A stretch of 64,000 bases of DNA from assembly GCF_016906535.1 (NCBI RefSeq), contig NC_057372.1, positions 1,965,501-2,029,500 on the forward strand, read 5' to 3'. This DNA is from Rhizoctonia solani. Taxonomy: Eukaryota > Basidiomycota > Agaricomycetes > Cantharellales > Ceratobasidiaceae. Of the stretch, positions 23,777 through 36,141 are shown piece by piece (the first letter of the stretch is position 1; each line of letters opens with the position of its first letter). Both the position numbers and the translations under genes were made by a program. The notes under the pieces were generated by a model. That model saw nothing but the letters and a program-made list of their open reading frames with translations, did not search any database and was not told where the DNA came from.

Positions 23777-24730
23777 ATGTTATATATATCTCGTGCAGCT
23801 CTTGTGTTCGCTGTCGCAGTTTTAGGCGTTTCTGCCCAATCTCGAAGTAACGATACCGAGGTACCATTTGGTCTTCAGAGCCCCAGTGGATTTACTCAGG
23901 TAAGTGTTTTATATTCTATGTTTCAGTTATTTAGCAATTGCATTCGCTAATACTACTTTACCAGTGCAAGAACACTACGATCCTATGGCAAGGGGGGAAA
24001 CCGCCGTACAAATTGACTATAAAGCCTGTGTGTAGTGCTGGACAGAATGCTTCGGAAGAAGTGTAAGTCGCCTGAATTATTGGGCGGTTTTAATCACATA
24101 TTGACATCTTTGGTAGACATAATGTATCTACTTCAGCTGGCTCAACATCTCTCGAACTACCCATCCGCTTTGCCAAAGACACCCCTTTGATCGTATCTAT
24201 AGTCGATAGCTCCAATATGCAAGCAACTGCTCCCCAGGTGAGTTTCAATCGTGTATTTGCGCCGTTTTTAAATTAAGCTGCTCTACGCAAAGGTCACCGT
24301 TGCATCTGGCGATGTGGATGATTCCTGCACCGCCCAAATTGCTTGTACGGATGTCGTTCAAGCACCAAGTGTGCCTGTCGCAGCCGCCAGCACAACCAAC
24401 CAGTTCGTCCCTTTATTAGAAAGCTGTATATCACAACTAACGAAAAAGTATGGCAGACCATCCAGCACTGACTTCCCTACTGATCAACTTGTTACTGCTG
24501 CCCCTTCTGATACCACGGTTCAATTTCGATCTACGACCGATTCGAGTGGATCCACAATGGTCATTGTATATTCTTACGCAACCCCATCCCTGGATCCTAC
24601 TACCATTACCTCGGCCGAGACATCTCTGGAGACTCAATCCAACTCAGCTCTTTCGAGTCGTCACCCAAGATTGGTTATTCTAGGGCTCATGTCGATTTTT
24701 GTTACGCACTTGGTCCTTGGGCACTGGTGA
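23777..24730 (+). CDS. Secreted Ser/Thr-rich protein, probably GPI-anchored
   Basis: About 255 residues. The N-terminus (MLYISRAALVFAVAVLGVSA) is a clear signal peptide with cleavage after VSA. A folded-looking domain follows, built from exons encoding GLQSPSGFTQ, CKNTTILWQGGKPPYKLTIK, ELPIRFAKDTPLIVSIVDSS and VTVASGDVDDSCTAQ. It resembles the N-terminal domain of Ser/Thr-rich GPI-anchored wall proteins of basidiomycetes (CxxxTILWxGG...PPYxLTI). The C-terminal part is Ser/Thr/Pro-rich and ends in a hydrophobic stretch (LVILGLMSIFVTHLVLGHW) with no charged tail, as expected for a GPI-attachment signal. Role at the cell surface is inferred. Confidence 0.78.
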
Positions 24731-25183
24731 ATCCCGGTCACGAGCAAGGTATATTCCTGAAATATAGAGCCGAACCTGGGTGTCTATTACTTGTTTCCAT
24801 ACTCTTTCCGCTGTATTCTCGTTTACCTTGAGATATCTTGGTTATATTTTAGTAATTTATTTCACCTCGAGATCTGAGGTCTGGAGTCTTATTTTCGATT
24901 TACCTTGGCCTCTATCAAGACAGTGGTTGGAGATCAGATTTTTCCAACTGAGCACCAGGGCTTCTACTTGGCATGGAAGGACGTGGGCGTTGTTAGCGTT
25001 TAAAATTTCCTTAAATATTACTAGGGTATGTGCCTCCATAAAGGTGTTTCTTAATGGAGGTCCCATGTGTTTGAGGCCCGTAGTTGCAAAAGGGCGCATA
25101 TACGGTCGAAGTCGCAGTAAATTTGTAGCCTGTGACTAAGTACGTCCTATAAATTGACTAGAACATACAAAATCCTTTGTCAT
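24731..25183. other. Intergenic, convergent
   Basis: A 119-codon plus-strand frame at 24780-25139 lacks family similarity and splicing context. I see no gene. Confidence 0.45.
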
Positions 25184-26949
25184 CTAGTTGGCTCCAATCG
25201 CAGAAACCAACACATCTAGCGCAGCGTTTTGACCCCATGGCGTTGGGCCATTGTAGGGGCCATGCCAAACTACACCGTAGGATGTACCGTTGGAGGAAAG
25301 GTCAAGAAGTGCGTTGTACTGTACGTCAACGTAACTATGAATCAAGATTTGCAAGTCGCGGTTGTTGGTATCGTGGAAGAGCTTGTGCAAAGCACGAATG
25401 AAGACAGCTAACACATGGTGCTAAGATTGATTGGTAGGCGTAACAAGCGCAATGTATACTCACCCTTGAAACCTCGGGCGTCATCGTTCTTGTTGAGGTC
25501 GCCTCCTTGTCCCTCAGTGATAATACCGTCATCACCTTGCCAAGCTCGGGCTTTGATTGCTGCATTGGCGGTTTCAATAAGTCTACCGCAAACTCTAGTC
25601 AGTACTTATTTAATAAGGATCCTATCGATTTCTACCTACTGGTCATGCCACTTTGAAGCATTAGTGAGCCTTGCTAATGTCGAGAGTCCCTCGAGGTACT
25701 TTCCGCTGTTATAGGTAAACATCCAAGAATCAGGTGATGTAGTGCAGCCATGGGGCTCAGACTATCAAGAGCTAGTCTCTTTTTCCAGTCGTAACGGTTG
25801 TTGGTAATCCATTCGGCAGCAAGGATGGCCGGTGTAGAATATTTATTGGCATCTTTAGTTATATCCCAGAGGTATGCTGAGAGCCTATTGTTCGACCGTC
25901 GTCAATAGGTTGGCTGTGAAGAACTGTGACCATACGTGCGTCAGGTAAAGGCTGGTTGTGATGGTATTCATTTCTTTATCATCAGCACCAGTTTTCTTTG
26001 GAGACTTTATATCAGCACTCCCGGACTCCTTAATTATGTGGCCTGGCCATCCACTTACCCAGAAAACACCACCGGCCGTAGTATTATGGCCGTCACATGT
26101 TGCCCTGATGGTGTCTTTCTTAAGTGGATGCTTGCCGGCTTGAGCTTGTGTACGAGTGATCTGACTGTGTGCAGGGGGTTTAATTATGTACTTATAATGC
26201 TTGAGTAAATCGGAATAATCACTATTTAGACGCCTCATTCCAGTTGTCGATAGCATAGTTGAGGAACATAGTATCATTATATGCCTGATAAGCATAAATA
26301 CTGGCTGTGCCCCACCACCTAAATATGTTGATCAGCACTATGTACTTTATATGGGAGCATAATTCCACTTCCACTTACAGTGCGTCATCATTAAAGTCGT
26401 ATTTGTAAAAATGAGGGTGGTTCTCAAAATTACTCTTTATGATTACCAACATGAATACATCACAGACCAAGAGCTTGAGGTAATAAGGGCATACCTTGAG
26501 CGCGGCGGAAACAAGTTTTCGGTTTGTTTCTGTACCAGTGATCTTGTCTTTAAGAGCTATCGCGCTGTATGTGTTAGCTGAAACCCAATATCCAAGTCCG
26601 TTAAACTCGTAGGTCTTCTTATCAAGATATTGTCTAATATTGTCTATAACGATATAGCATCAGCAAATTATCTCCTATCGCGAGCCAGTCAACCAACCAA
26701 CTGCCTATAGGTCCAGGTGTTATTCATTAGATGTGACTATTGACAAAGAGAATGGAAGATCATACAGCCTGGGCTATTTTCTGACGCTCTTCTAGAGGTC
26801 GCTCGTTGTAAAATTTCTATTGAAAACAGTCGATACAATAGCCATACAGTAATCTTATGGCTTACTATCCAAGAAAGAGGTACACCCAGATCAGCAGCCG
26901 ACCCTAAGATCGGAAGGGAGAGAAGAAAGAACTGGGTCAAAGAGGGCAT
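25184..26949 (-). CDS. GH76 alpha-1,6-mannanase, copy A
   Basis: Secreted family 76 glycoside hydrolase that cleaves alpha-1,6-mannan; fungal members act on wall mannan or in wall glycoprotein processing. Signal peptide MPSLTQFFLLSLPILGSAAD (start 26949) is followed by LGVPLSW. Small exons then give KFYNERPLEERQKIAQA, the GLGYW segment, FYKYDFNDDALWWGTASIYA (conserved Asp-Asp), NYAIDNWNEASK, QAGKHPLKKDTIRATCDG, TTAGGVFWV, WQGDDGIITEG and the conserved C-terminal HSYVDVQYNALLDLSSNG, YGVVWHGPY, WGQNAALDVL. No C-terminal GPI signal is visible; it ends GAN. It is a tandem, same-strand paralog of copy B with the same exon layout. Confidence 0.87.
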
Positions 26950-27929
26950 GTTAGACGGTTGCTTGGATATTGGATTTGCGGGCCTGGTGTTTTAAACCAT
27001 GCGGAGGCTCTGCGTTGCTAGTCAAATCGATTCATATGAATAGCCTGAATAGTCAAGAAGACCGAGTGATGCTGATGCGGCGTCCAGCTGATTATATTTT
27101 AGCGAGCGGGCAGCTCGGAGCTACAACTTGCATAGCCAACTTGCGGCAGGACTAATTCCAGTTGATAGTACCTACACAGTTTTCTTAGTCGACCACGCGG
27201 GTAAGTCACCAGAAACCGGCTTCTTGTGGTCAGCGTTAAAGAAGTTTTATATGAATACCTAAGTCCCCAAGTTCAATCTATCGCTTACCTCGAAGCCTCA
27301 CGATCACATGACCGTGCATTTACCAATTCGACCCAAGTATTGTTAGAAAGCCGAATGTACCGCAGAAATCTATCGCACATATATGGGTGCTTATGAACCA
27401 AAAATTATGAAACTAACCATCCCATACGAAGGCTAGCCCAAGACTCTGGACTGATGCTGTACCCAGAAGGTATACGTTACGTACAGTACAATGCAATAGC
27501 ACGCACATTCGAGACCTAGAAGTTTAGTGAACTTGAATGCTTTATTCTAGCCCCTCAAATTTACTAGAAAGGAAGATCTTGGTATAGTAAGCGAGCTCTA
27601 TGAAATATAGGTATCAAAAGTTACCCAACCAGTTAAGGTTCGTAAACATGAGGTAGGTTTGGGTCCACGAAGCTCGAGCCTGTCCCACCACTCCAACGCT
27701 CCTTTCGAATCTGGATCATCAAAAGAGGACTTGGAATTTTGTAAACAACGAAGTCTAACTCATTTTGGGCCTCTAAAACTATACCGACTTCATGGTAAGT
27801 TGAACCTGGCACTTATCGCTCGGCTACTATGCAGATAGTTAGCCATTTTCAGGGCAAAACGAAACGAAGATAATGCTATATTCAATGAACATATTAGACA
27901 TTTACGATAGAACAGCCGGCCAAAAGCCC
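26950..27929. other. Spacer between the GH76 paralogs
   Basis: About 1 kb. Short open frames only; no supported gene. It should hold the copy A promoter and the 3' UTR of copy B. Confidence 0.5.
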
Positions 27930-29673
27930 CTAATTTGCTACAATCGCGGCAACCAAGACGTCCACCGCCGCATTCTGGCCCCATGATGTTGGTCCAAAGT
28001 ACGGACCATGCCAAACAACACCATATGATGCCCCGTTGGATGCTAGATCAAGAAGTGCATTATACTGCACATCTACATAGCTATGGATAAGAATTCGCAA
28101 ATTGTTGTCGGCAACGCTTCGTTGGAACACTTCGGTGAGGCCGCGAAGGAAGACAGCTGTGGATATTATTCAAAATAAGATATCTAGATCTTGTAAACCA
28201 GAAACGAATACCAAGCATACCCTTAAAGATTCGACCATCATTGTTGGTGTTAAGGTCTCCGTCCTGACCCTCAGTGATGATACCATCCGAACCTTGCCAG
28301 TGATTAGACTTGACGGCCGCGTTAACAGTTTCAGTCATCCTAATCAGTTATTAGTGTTATTCATACCAACAACCTCTTTAGGACTGACAAATTGGTCCAC
28401 TGAGCGTCCTTGGTTACGTCCTTGAGAACTGCTAGTCCTTCTACGAACTTACCGCTATTATAGGTAAAAGTGAACGAATCCGCAGAAGTGGTACAATCCG
28501 CAGAATTAATCGAGTCGAGCACAATCTTAGCAGAAGTAGAGTATCTGTGATTTTTGATCCAGTTGGCGGAGAGAATGGCCGCGTTCGTGTACTTGGAGTC
28601 TCCAGTGGCCTCAGCCAGGTAAGCAGAGAGGCTTAGGATAATCAACCGTTAGTCTTACAGTCACAATAAAACAAGATTTCCATACGTCATATAGAGCCCG
28701 GTAGTGATAGCGTTCATGCCCATATCATTGGCCGTGGTCCTCTAAAACATCTATAGTAAGTAACATATATGTAATGTAGGGCAAGTATGTGCCGTACCCA
28801 GAAGACGCCCCCAGCCATAGTTGTACCACCACAAGTACCCTTGAGTGTACCTGTTTTAAGAGGATGTTTTCCGGCCGCAGCATGTGCAGCGGTGACGACG
28901 CTAGACCCAAAAGGAACGACTGTTACAATAGCTCTAAATCGATAGGTTATGAGAAACATACTACTTAGAGACCTCGTTCCAATTGTCTACCGCATACCCA
29001 AGCAAGACATTATCTTTGTATGCGCGATACGCATATATGTTTGCTGTCCCCCACCACCTGGAGACATCCATCAGAAATTAGCGTTTGGACAACTAAAGTC
29101 GATCACGTACATCGCATCGTCGTTGTATTCATATTTGTAGTAGTGAGGATGCCAATATATATTGTTCTTTTTTCCTATCAGTTTGGGCCACAGGTGAATG
29201 TACAAAATTGACTTACCCCTAACGCATCACTGACAATCCCTCTGTTTGCTTGATTTCCTGTAGCCTTGTCTTTTAAAGCCATGGCGCTCCAGGTATTTGC
29301 AGAACCCCAGTATCCAAGTCCATTAAGTTCGTAGTTATCGTAGTTGACATATTGTTTGATATTATCTGAGATAGCGTTAGCGTTAACATTGCGGCTTCAA
29401 ACAATCAAATAAATTTCCAACCGATTGCCTATATCCAAGTGAAGTATTAGATAAAATATGGGGAAAAAAACAGAAACTGTACTTACAGCTTGAGCAATGT
29501 TCTGGCGTTCTGTGACGGGTCGAGAATTGCTGAATTTCTGAGTACTGGTGTTAGATATAGTACATTGAAACACTAGCCATTCTACTCACCCTCCAGGAAA
29601 GAGGCACACCAAGGTCAACGGCCGATACTAACAGTGGAAGAGCGAGGAAGAGAGCAGTAGTAGTACGAGCCAT
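27930..29673 (-). CDS. GH76 alpha-1,6-mannanase, copy B
   Basis: Second GH76 gene. Signal peptide MARTTTALFLALPLLVSAVD (start 29673), then LGVPLSWR, KFSNSRPVTERQNIAQA, ELNGLGYWGSANTWSAMALK, HPHYYKYEYNDDAM/WWGTANIYAY with the conserved Asp-Asp, GYAVDNWNEVSK, AAGKHPLKTGTLKGTCGG, WQGSDGIITEGQDGDLN, and the end LRILIHSYVDVQYNALLDLA, YGVVWHGPYFGPTSWGQNAA, ending VAN. It matches copy A through its whole length, which points to a tandem duplication with moderate divergence. The Ser/Thr-rich surface protein lies beyond copy A. Confidence 0.87.
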
Positions 29674-29965
29674 TTTGAGTAAGGAGATAGGTCACCCATA
29701 ACAAAGTCTCTCCTTAAAAGCGACTAAAAATTATTGCAGGAAGAAGGCCAATGTTACCGAATCGGCCGTAGCGAGCAGAGACCCCATCGTTTCGTTGTAC
29801 CATTCGTCGGTGGTCGTAGTCTAGCGAGAGAACCAAACGCATCGGCAAACTCGGTGTGCGCTGTCGTATGGGGATTTCGGCCAGCGCCTAGTGCACTATG
29901 TTGTTGTTGGTTGACGAAGACACAACGCCCATGCAGATCAGTAGACGGCTGTTAGGCGAGCTATG

Positions 29966-30270
29966 TTAAGTTTCGCCAAGCGTGAGAAGTGGGTCATTGG
30001 AATGATGGCCATACGCGCCGAGTATATAAAATTGATCGTCCCGAAGACGAACGGCACTTGGCCGGACCCTCTCAATATCATGACTGACTGTTGTAATCGT
30101 ATACCTCATTCCGCCGCGGTATCGGCACCTCTACTGAACCGGTCGGCTAGTGCGGGTAGCCAGTTCTGTTCCAAGCCAATTAATACATCCGACGAAAATA
30201 TTCCTACTAACACACCTCTGTATTCATGCGCGGCTGATGCTCGATTAAAGAGTAATTGATAAAAACCATG
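29966..30270 (-). other. Unidentified coding-like stretch, possible remnant
   Basis: I do not recognise this. On the minus strand one frame reads FNRASAAHEYRGVLVGIFSS and onward to a stop near 30107. The next frame continues as MRYTITTVSHDIERVRPSAV and LRDDQFYILGAYGHHSNDPL to a stop at 29966. One extra A near 30109 (GAA to GAAA) would join the two into about 100 residues, the same type of break as in confirmed genes of this window. The plus strand also has a 98-codon open frame over the same bases, so the coding strand is not certain. No start or splice sites are obvious. It could be a gene fragment, the last exon of a missed gene, or chance. Confidence 0.25.
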
Positions 30271-30423
30271 ATAGATAGATGTATGACTGTGGGCGATGAT
30301 ACTGCTACATCATGCACATAATGAACAAAACAACAGGCGAATGCGATCAAAACACATTAAAGTATACACACTACCCTCAGAAATAGACAAAAGGTACAGC
30401 GTCCGTGTGACGAATAACCACTA

Positions 30424-33400
30424 TTATTTTGAGTTGTCAGGCTCTCGCCTATAGAACAACAAGTACGCAGTTTTATCTGCCTTGGCGTGTTTTTCGTGGG
30501 CGGTTACGTCTTTTTCTGTGACTGGTTCGATGTGCGTGTCGTCGATCCTCACCCATTCTGAGTGATCTTGCCTGAGGACGTCGATTGTATAATGGCCGCC
30601 AGTTGCATGTTTCCCGTGATGATACACCACTAACACGACGTTTCAGCAATTTTTTAGACTACTAATAAACGTTTGGTCCAACTTACCACCGTATAATTGA
30701 TACTTGATCGATTGCTTCGTTCGGCGAGTCGGCGAAACGATCTCTGCAACAAAAACACGTTAATGCCGATCGATCGGACAGGGTGAAAATCTTCTTACCG
30801 GGCCGGATTCAAGTGTAGTGGAGTACTCAATGACCTTGGAATTCTTTTGGATACCTTTCGCGTCGTAAACAAGTCGCTTCAGGTGAAGAATTAACAGTGG
30901 GGGCAACGACTCGAGTGTGACTTGCTTCTTCGCATCAACCATCCCGCCTCGTGCCTCCGAGTGCATTGACACGATCTCAGGGACGGTGATGTGTTTCAGA
31001 GCATCCTCGATGGTGCGAATGTGATCGCTCTACAATGAACTTAAGTTATAACGATTTATGATCGTAATCTAATCTATTATTGTCGTACCTGTATGTCCAA
31101 TTGCAATGGTTGGTACGGTTCCAGGGTCACCGAGTCCTTGGACGAGCCTGGGATCGACAGCACGGAGCGAAGCTTCCCCCCAAATATCCGAGTGATCGCG
31201 GACTCCGTTGCTCGAGTCTGCAAATTTCGATGAGTCACAGTAACGAAACGCAGTATAACCTAAAATGTTCTGACCGTTCGCGTAATTGCTGGTTTGTTCT
31301 TCTTGCCGACCTCCATCCAGTCGCCATCCTTATTATCCGGACTGACTGGACGCTGAACTTCTCGAGTGTTCTCAACCCCGGGCGTTCTACTAATCGAACC
31401 GTTTGTCCAAGCTGTTCCTTCGGAGCAGTCTCCGTTTGTACTCGGGAAAGTATGCTCAAGAGTTCCTCGTGAAGGGTGTCAAGGAAGAACCCAAGAATTC
31501 TTCAGCGTCTTCTTGGTGTCCGCGCTGTGAGAACTTGGTTATGGGAATAATTTATGGATAAGGCAAACAACGCCATACCTGCATGCTGTCAAATCGTTTG
31601 TTCTGCTTCATGGCTGCGTACAAGAGTTCAGGGAAGAATGGATTTTCATTCCAGGCTTGCTGTCGAGTTTGTTCAGGGGGCATGGGGGTCGAAGCGCCGG
31701 AGCGAGACTTGGCCTTGGGTGCCGCTGGAGGCGGTGACTCGGGCTCAGGAGTGAATTCACGCAAGAACAGGATTCTGAGTGAAAGGGGTTAGAAAGTAGA
31801 TCTTATTACTTAATTCAGCGACTTACGTTGCTTCGTACAATGAAGTCTTCCCGCTAAACTACCCGGAACAAGATGCGCCAAAGTCTCAAACAATCTGACA
31901 AAAGGAGCGCTGTACACCAGTGCTTGCATCACTACATTTGCAAAGCACATGTTACCCGAGTTGATTAGTCCGCGCGGTTGAGTGACCTGGGAATGTGCTG
32001 AATATGGTTTGGCTCCTTCGGATAAGACAACATGCAACGGAACGTTCGTCGGAAGTGGCTCATATCCGCCGTTGGATGAGGCATGTCCGTTGACCTTTGA
32101 TTCCATGTCAGGTGTTTGCTTCGATCCAACAGGGGTAGTAGTTCTTGTAGCCGGTTTCTGTGACTGAGGTTGTGATGGTTTGACAGACTTTGCGGGGATG
32201 CTGGACGGAGCAAATGCGCCCAAGACTTTGGAGGCTGCTTGACGGGTGGTGCAGGCTGTGCAGCAGGTGTTTCGGTCGACGTAGGCGGGTCCAACTGATC
32301 TGATGGTACAAGTGCGGAAGTTGTCGTTGAGGAAACTCCGGGTTGAACTGCCAAAGGAGTTTGAGATATTTGGACAGGAGCTTTGACAACATCTGGCCCT
32401 TGATCCTCAGTCGTTGGTTCACTTGGCGTGGCTCCCTTTGGCTGCTCGATATTCGTTTGGGGTGCTGACGTCGTGAGATCCACTGGTTTAACCGGACTTT
32501 GGGACACCGCCAGAGGACTGGCAGGTTTGGTGGGCTTGGGCGGAGTAGGAAGAGGAACAGCGGCAGCCACAACAAAGGCCGGAATTTTCGCTCGTCGACT
32601 GAAAGATAAAGCAGGTGCAGCATTGACTTCAGGCCTACGATTAGCTATGGAATATCGTGCTTCTGGTATATCCTTTGCCAAGAAGCTCGACGTCGTTGGC
32701 GAGAACAATGTGATCGATGGGTCATTGGTAGATGTAGCATCTTTCACAGGGTCGGTAAAAATCGGAGCCGATGTAAAGGTCTGGGGAAACGGAACATTAA
32801 TTTTCCCCGGAGCTTCGCTAGGCTCAGATTGTACAGAACTTTTGGGTTCCGGATCGTTCGGAGGTGGTGATGAAGTTGAAGAGACAGAGGGAGGAGCAGC
32901 AAATGTAATTATCGAGCCGGCGTTTGGCGTTGGTATCCTCCCACCAGCAAATCTCAATGACCCATCCTCTTGAGCTTCCTCTACCTGGGTCTTTGTTTCT
33001 TCAATAGGAGGTGGAGGTTGAGGAGGCGGTTGGGATGGGGGCGATGATATTGTTGCTGATATAGGTTCGACCACTGGGATAATTTGCTCGACCACCGGGA
33101 TAGGTTGCTCAACCACCGGGCTTTCGGGGGCTACTGCCGATTCGACTTGCGGATCTACCAATATTACTGGAAGAGGCGCAAGCGAATTCGCCTGGTTGCT
33201 TGACGGTGAACCAGAGCTCGAGCCTCCAGGCTGATATTGTCCAGGAATCCGGGCGTAAGTTCGGGACGGAGAATGTACTTGAGGGGCCGTAGCGTGCGGG
33301 GAAGGAAGATACCTATATGGGAAGATGGTGAAGGAGGGACATTTCGAGGCACAAATGTTTGTGAAGATTGATACAAAGTCTGTCCACCATGGTGCATGTG

Positions 33401-33823
33401 CGGGGGAGGAGCATAAGGCGGCGTCGCATAAACCGGTGGCGTAGACATTCCTTGGTCAGCTGAAGGCATGTTGGGCGCGGGTGACCATGATGAAGGCGAA
33501 TGTTGGTAGGGCCCAGCGAGTGTAGGAGATGCATAATGAGGGTGCGGGGCAGGCATGTGTGGCATGTATTGCATCGGAGGATACCCTTGTGGAGGGTGGA
33601 CGGGATGTTGGTATATAGGCTGTTGGTATCCATAGTGCGCGTAAGGCATATGATGGTGTTGAGGATACAATTGGGCAGGAGGCATCGGCGGAAGGGGATA
33701 CGAATTCATGTATTGTGGGATACCATACCCATATGGCGGTTGATGACCGACATTTGGAGGGCCGGGTTGAGGAGTCGAACCATTGGGTTTCGCAGAGCGA
33801 CGATCAGGTGTTCCTGCGGCCAT
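30424..33823 (-). CDS. Ubiquitin-specific protease, Ubp3/USP10 type
   Basis: Cysteine protease that removes ubiquitin; Ubp3/USP10 act with Bre5/G3BP in trafficking and stress granules. ATG at 33823 follows a probable 5' UTR intron. The first ~600 residues are low complexity: Tyr/Pro/His-rich (QPPYGYGIPQYMNSYPLPPM), then Pro/Ser/Val-rich with repeated PVVEQ units. PPKSWAHLLRP resembles the short KSWADLL motif of Ubp3/USP10. The catalytic domain holds the Cys box GLINSGNMCFANVVMQAL, RGHQEDAEEFLGFFLDTLHE, LPPLLILHLKRLVYDAKG and the His box HHGKHATGGHYTIDVL, ending FYRREPDNSK. Single missing bases break the frame near 33320, 32195 and 31377, each inside a G/C run; conserved sequence continues after each. 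Confidence 0.87.
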
Positions 33824-34515
33824 GTCTTCGCCTAGATTGAAAGGATCAGAGCAATAGAAGTGGTGCATGCAATATACTAAACCTACGGGTGTCTTTGACC
33901 ACGGTTCACTTCAGGAGCTATAAGTGAGATACTAAGCACCACTTGAATACACAGACGCATAACCAGCCACTTACTTCATGTAATTCCAGGCGAAAACCAC
34001 TGGTGCCCCTTCAGATTGTGAGGCGCGTCAAACCCTCCGATCGCAATTGTGAACCGACGGTGCTGTTGCGAAGCGGACTATTCAATTAGCTGAAAAATAG
34101 TCGAGAATTATTGGTAAGTTATCGTTAAATCAGCACAGTCGACTTACATTAGATCTCTCCTTGGGTGCCCTTGCTCCCAGTCTCCGAAACTACTGACGAT
34201 CACTGAGAAACAAAACTATACGTTTCAGACACGTCGTCAAGTCAGAAAGCCCGTTAGTGCATATATTTATTCAACTTCCTATAATCCGACCCCGTATGCT
34301 GGACAGCGCAGCCCAAGCTATGCTAGATGGGATGCGAGCTAAGTTTACAAGACTGGAAGGAGCAAGATGCAATTTCATATTCGCCACCCAGAACCAAACA
34401 GATTTTGTGGGGTGGTAACACAGACAAACAAGTCCACAAAAATTAGAGAGAACGTTCATCACCAAACCAACTCTCTTCAAGCTTTCACCTTATCAAACAG
34501 CTTGAACTAGTTGAT
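33824..34515. other. Divergent promoter of USP and fibrillarin
   Basis: Holds the probable 5' UTR intron of the deubiquitinase (acceptor CTAG just upstream of 33823) and AT-rich sequence before fibrillarin. No gene is seen. Confidence 0.45.
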
Positions 34516-35814
34516 ATGGCATTTGGTTAGTAGCTATACTTAACTCAGCTATACTCAGTTATATTCATAATAATAATACTCTCAGGTGCATCTGGAGGTC
34601 GTGGTGGATTCGGCGGAGGTCGAGGCGGCGCCCGTGGAGGCAGGGGCGGCGGTGATCGTGGCGGTCGCGGGGGAGGCCGAGGTAGGTGATAACTGCTACA
34701 TATATAATTCGCTGCTGACCCATAGTGAACAGGAGGGCGAGGTAAATAATCTGCTCGATGTGATTAATTTGAAAACTAAATCTTCATTTCGCTGTAGGTG
34801 GGCTCGGTGCCCGAGGTGGAGGCGGGGGCCGCGGGGGTGGACGAGGTGCAGCCGGAGGCCGAGGCCGAGGTGCGGGAGGTAGGGGCGGAAGGGGTGGCCG
34901 CGGAGGTGCCAAAGGTGGTGCAAATGTCATCTTGGAACCCCATCGTCACCCAGGTGTCTTTGTCGCAAAAGGCAAGGAGCACCTATTGGTCACCCGCAAT
35001 CTCGTACCAGGAGAGTCTGTCTATGGCGAGAAGCGAATCTCCATTGAAGGCCCCGCTGATGACGCAGGAGTGCCAGCCAAGACTGAATACCGAGTATGGA
35101 ATCCTTTCAGGAGCAAGCTCGCAGCTGGTATTCTTGGTGGCCTCGACGATATCTACATTGCTCCTGGAAAAAAGGTACTCTATCTTGGTGCCGCGAGCGG
35201 TACTAGTGTGAGCCATGTTGCCGATGTTGTTGGTCCAGTGAGTTTCCTTTGCAATATATTGTACCCAGCTACTAATAGTTGCTACCTTAGGAAGGCACTG
35301 TTTATGCTGTCGAATTCTCTCACGCTCGGGCCGCGATCTTATTAACATGGCCAAAAAGCGGACAAATGTAATTCGTAAGTATACGATCCATACATTTCTC
35401 GTATAAGACACTGACTGATCCTTGTGTATCTCAATAGCCATTGTCGAGGACGCTCGCTACCCTAACAAATACCGCATGCTCCTGTCTCTTGTGGATGTTG
35501 TCTTTGCAGACGTCGCCCAGCCGGATCAGGCCCGTATCGTCGCCTTAAACTCCCACCACTTCCTCAAGAATGGCGGCCATGCGGTCATTTCTATCAAGGC
35601 AAACTGCATTGACTCGACCCAGCCCGCCGAAGTTGTATTCGCATCTGAGGTCAAAAAGCTACAGGCGGAAAAATTCAAGCCGCTTGAGCAACTTACTCTT
35701 GAGGTAAATTTAGACCGGTACCTCTCCATCTATATTCACTAACCACCCTGAACGATCTAGCCATACGAAAGAGACCACGCCATGCTGATCGCTGAATACA
35801 GAAGACACGTTTGA
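34516..35814 (+). CDS. NOP1: Fibrillarin, rRNA 2'-O-methyltransferase
   Basis: Box C/D snoRNP methylase of the nucleolus. It begins [18 protein letters not shown] and has a long Gly/Arg-rich domain encoded over four exons, one of only 9 nt. The methyltransferase domain follows: [72 protein letters not shown] (SAM-binding), [41 protein letters not shown] and ISIKANCID. It ends [16 protein letters not shown]. Near 35323 one C is missing (SH(R)[16 protein letters not shown] lies in the next frame); CACGC instead of CACCGC fits. Because fibrillarin is essential, a sequence error is the best explanation. Confidence 0.93.
34733..34741 (+). other. 9-nt micro-exon in the fibrillarin GAR domain
   Basis: GAGGGCGAG lies between an intron ending GAACAG and a GTAAAT donor. 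It adds three residues of the Gly/Arg repeat and keeps the frame. Confidence 0.55.
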
Positions 35815-36141
35815 ATAACTGGCTGAACTGCGTGTTAGGTTTCATCATTTTATTTCTCCATGCTCTTTATCTAGGATATTTACTATCGATTTTGAACAAA
35901 CCTTTTGATGTGGTGGGCGTAAAAAGGCATTCAGCCAATATCTTAAGTTACGGGGCTTCCAAGATGGATCTTGCCAGGAATTGGTTACCATTCAAGTGCG
36001 TCAAATGTCCTTGTTAATTCTAGAATACAACCATAGCAAGTTGAAATGATCCGAAGGCAATCATTTCAACTGGCTATTTACACTACATAATATTCATTTG
36101 CAAAGTAAAGTACCACGAATATGAATGCGCATGCCCCCCCA
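35815..36141. other. Intergenic, convergent
   Basis: Between the fibrillarin stop and the stop of a minus-strand gene. Nothing recognised. Confidence 0.5.

Noticed and set aside
24780..25139. 119-codon plus-strand open frame
   Set aside because: No family likeness and no intron signals although genes of this size here nearly always have introns.
32428..32973. 181-codon plus-strand open frame
   Set aside because: Shadow of the Pro/Ser-rich arm of the deubiquitinase, whose composition keeps several frames open.
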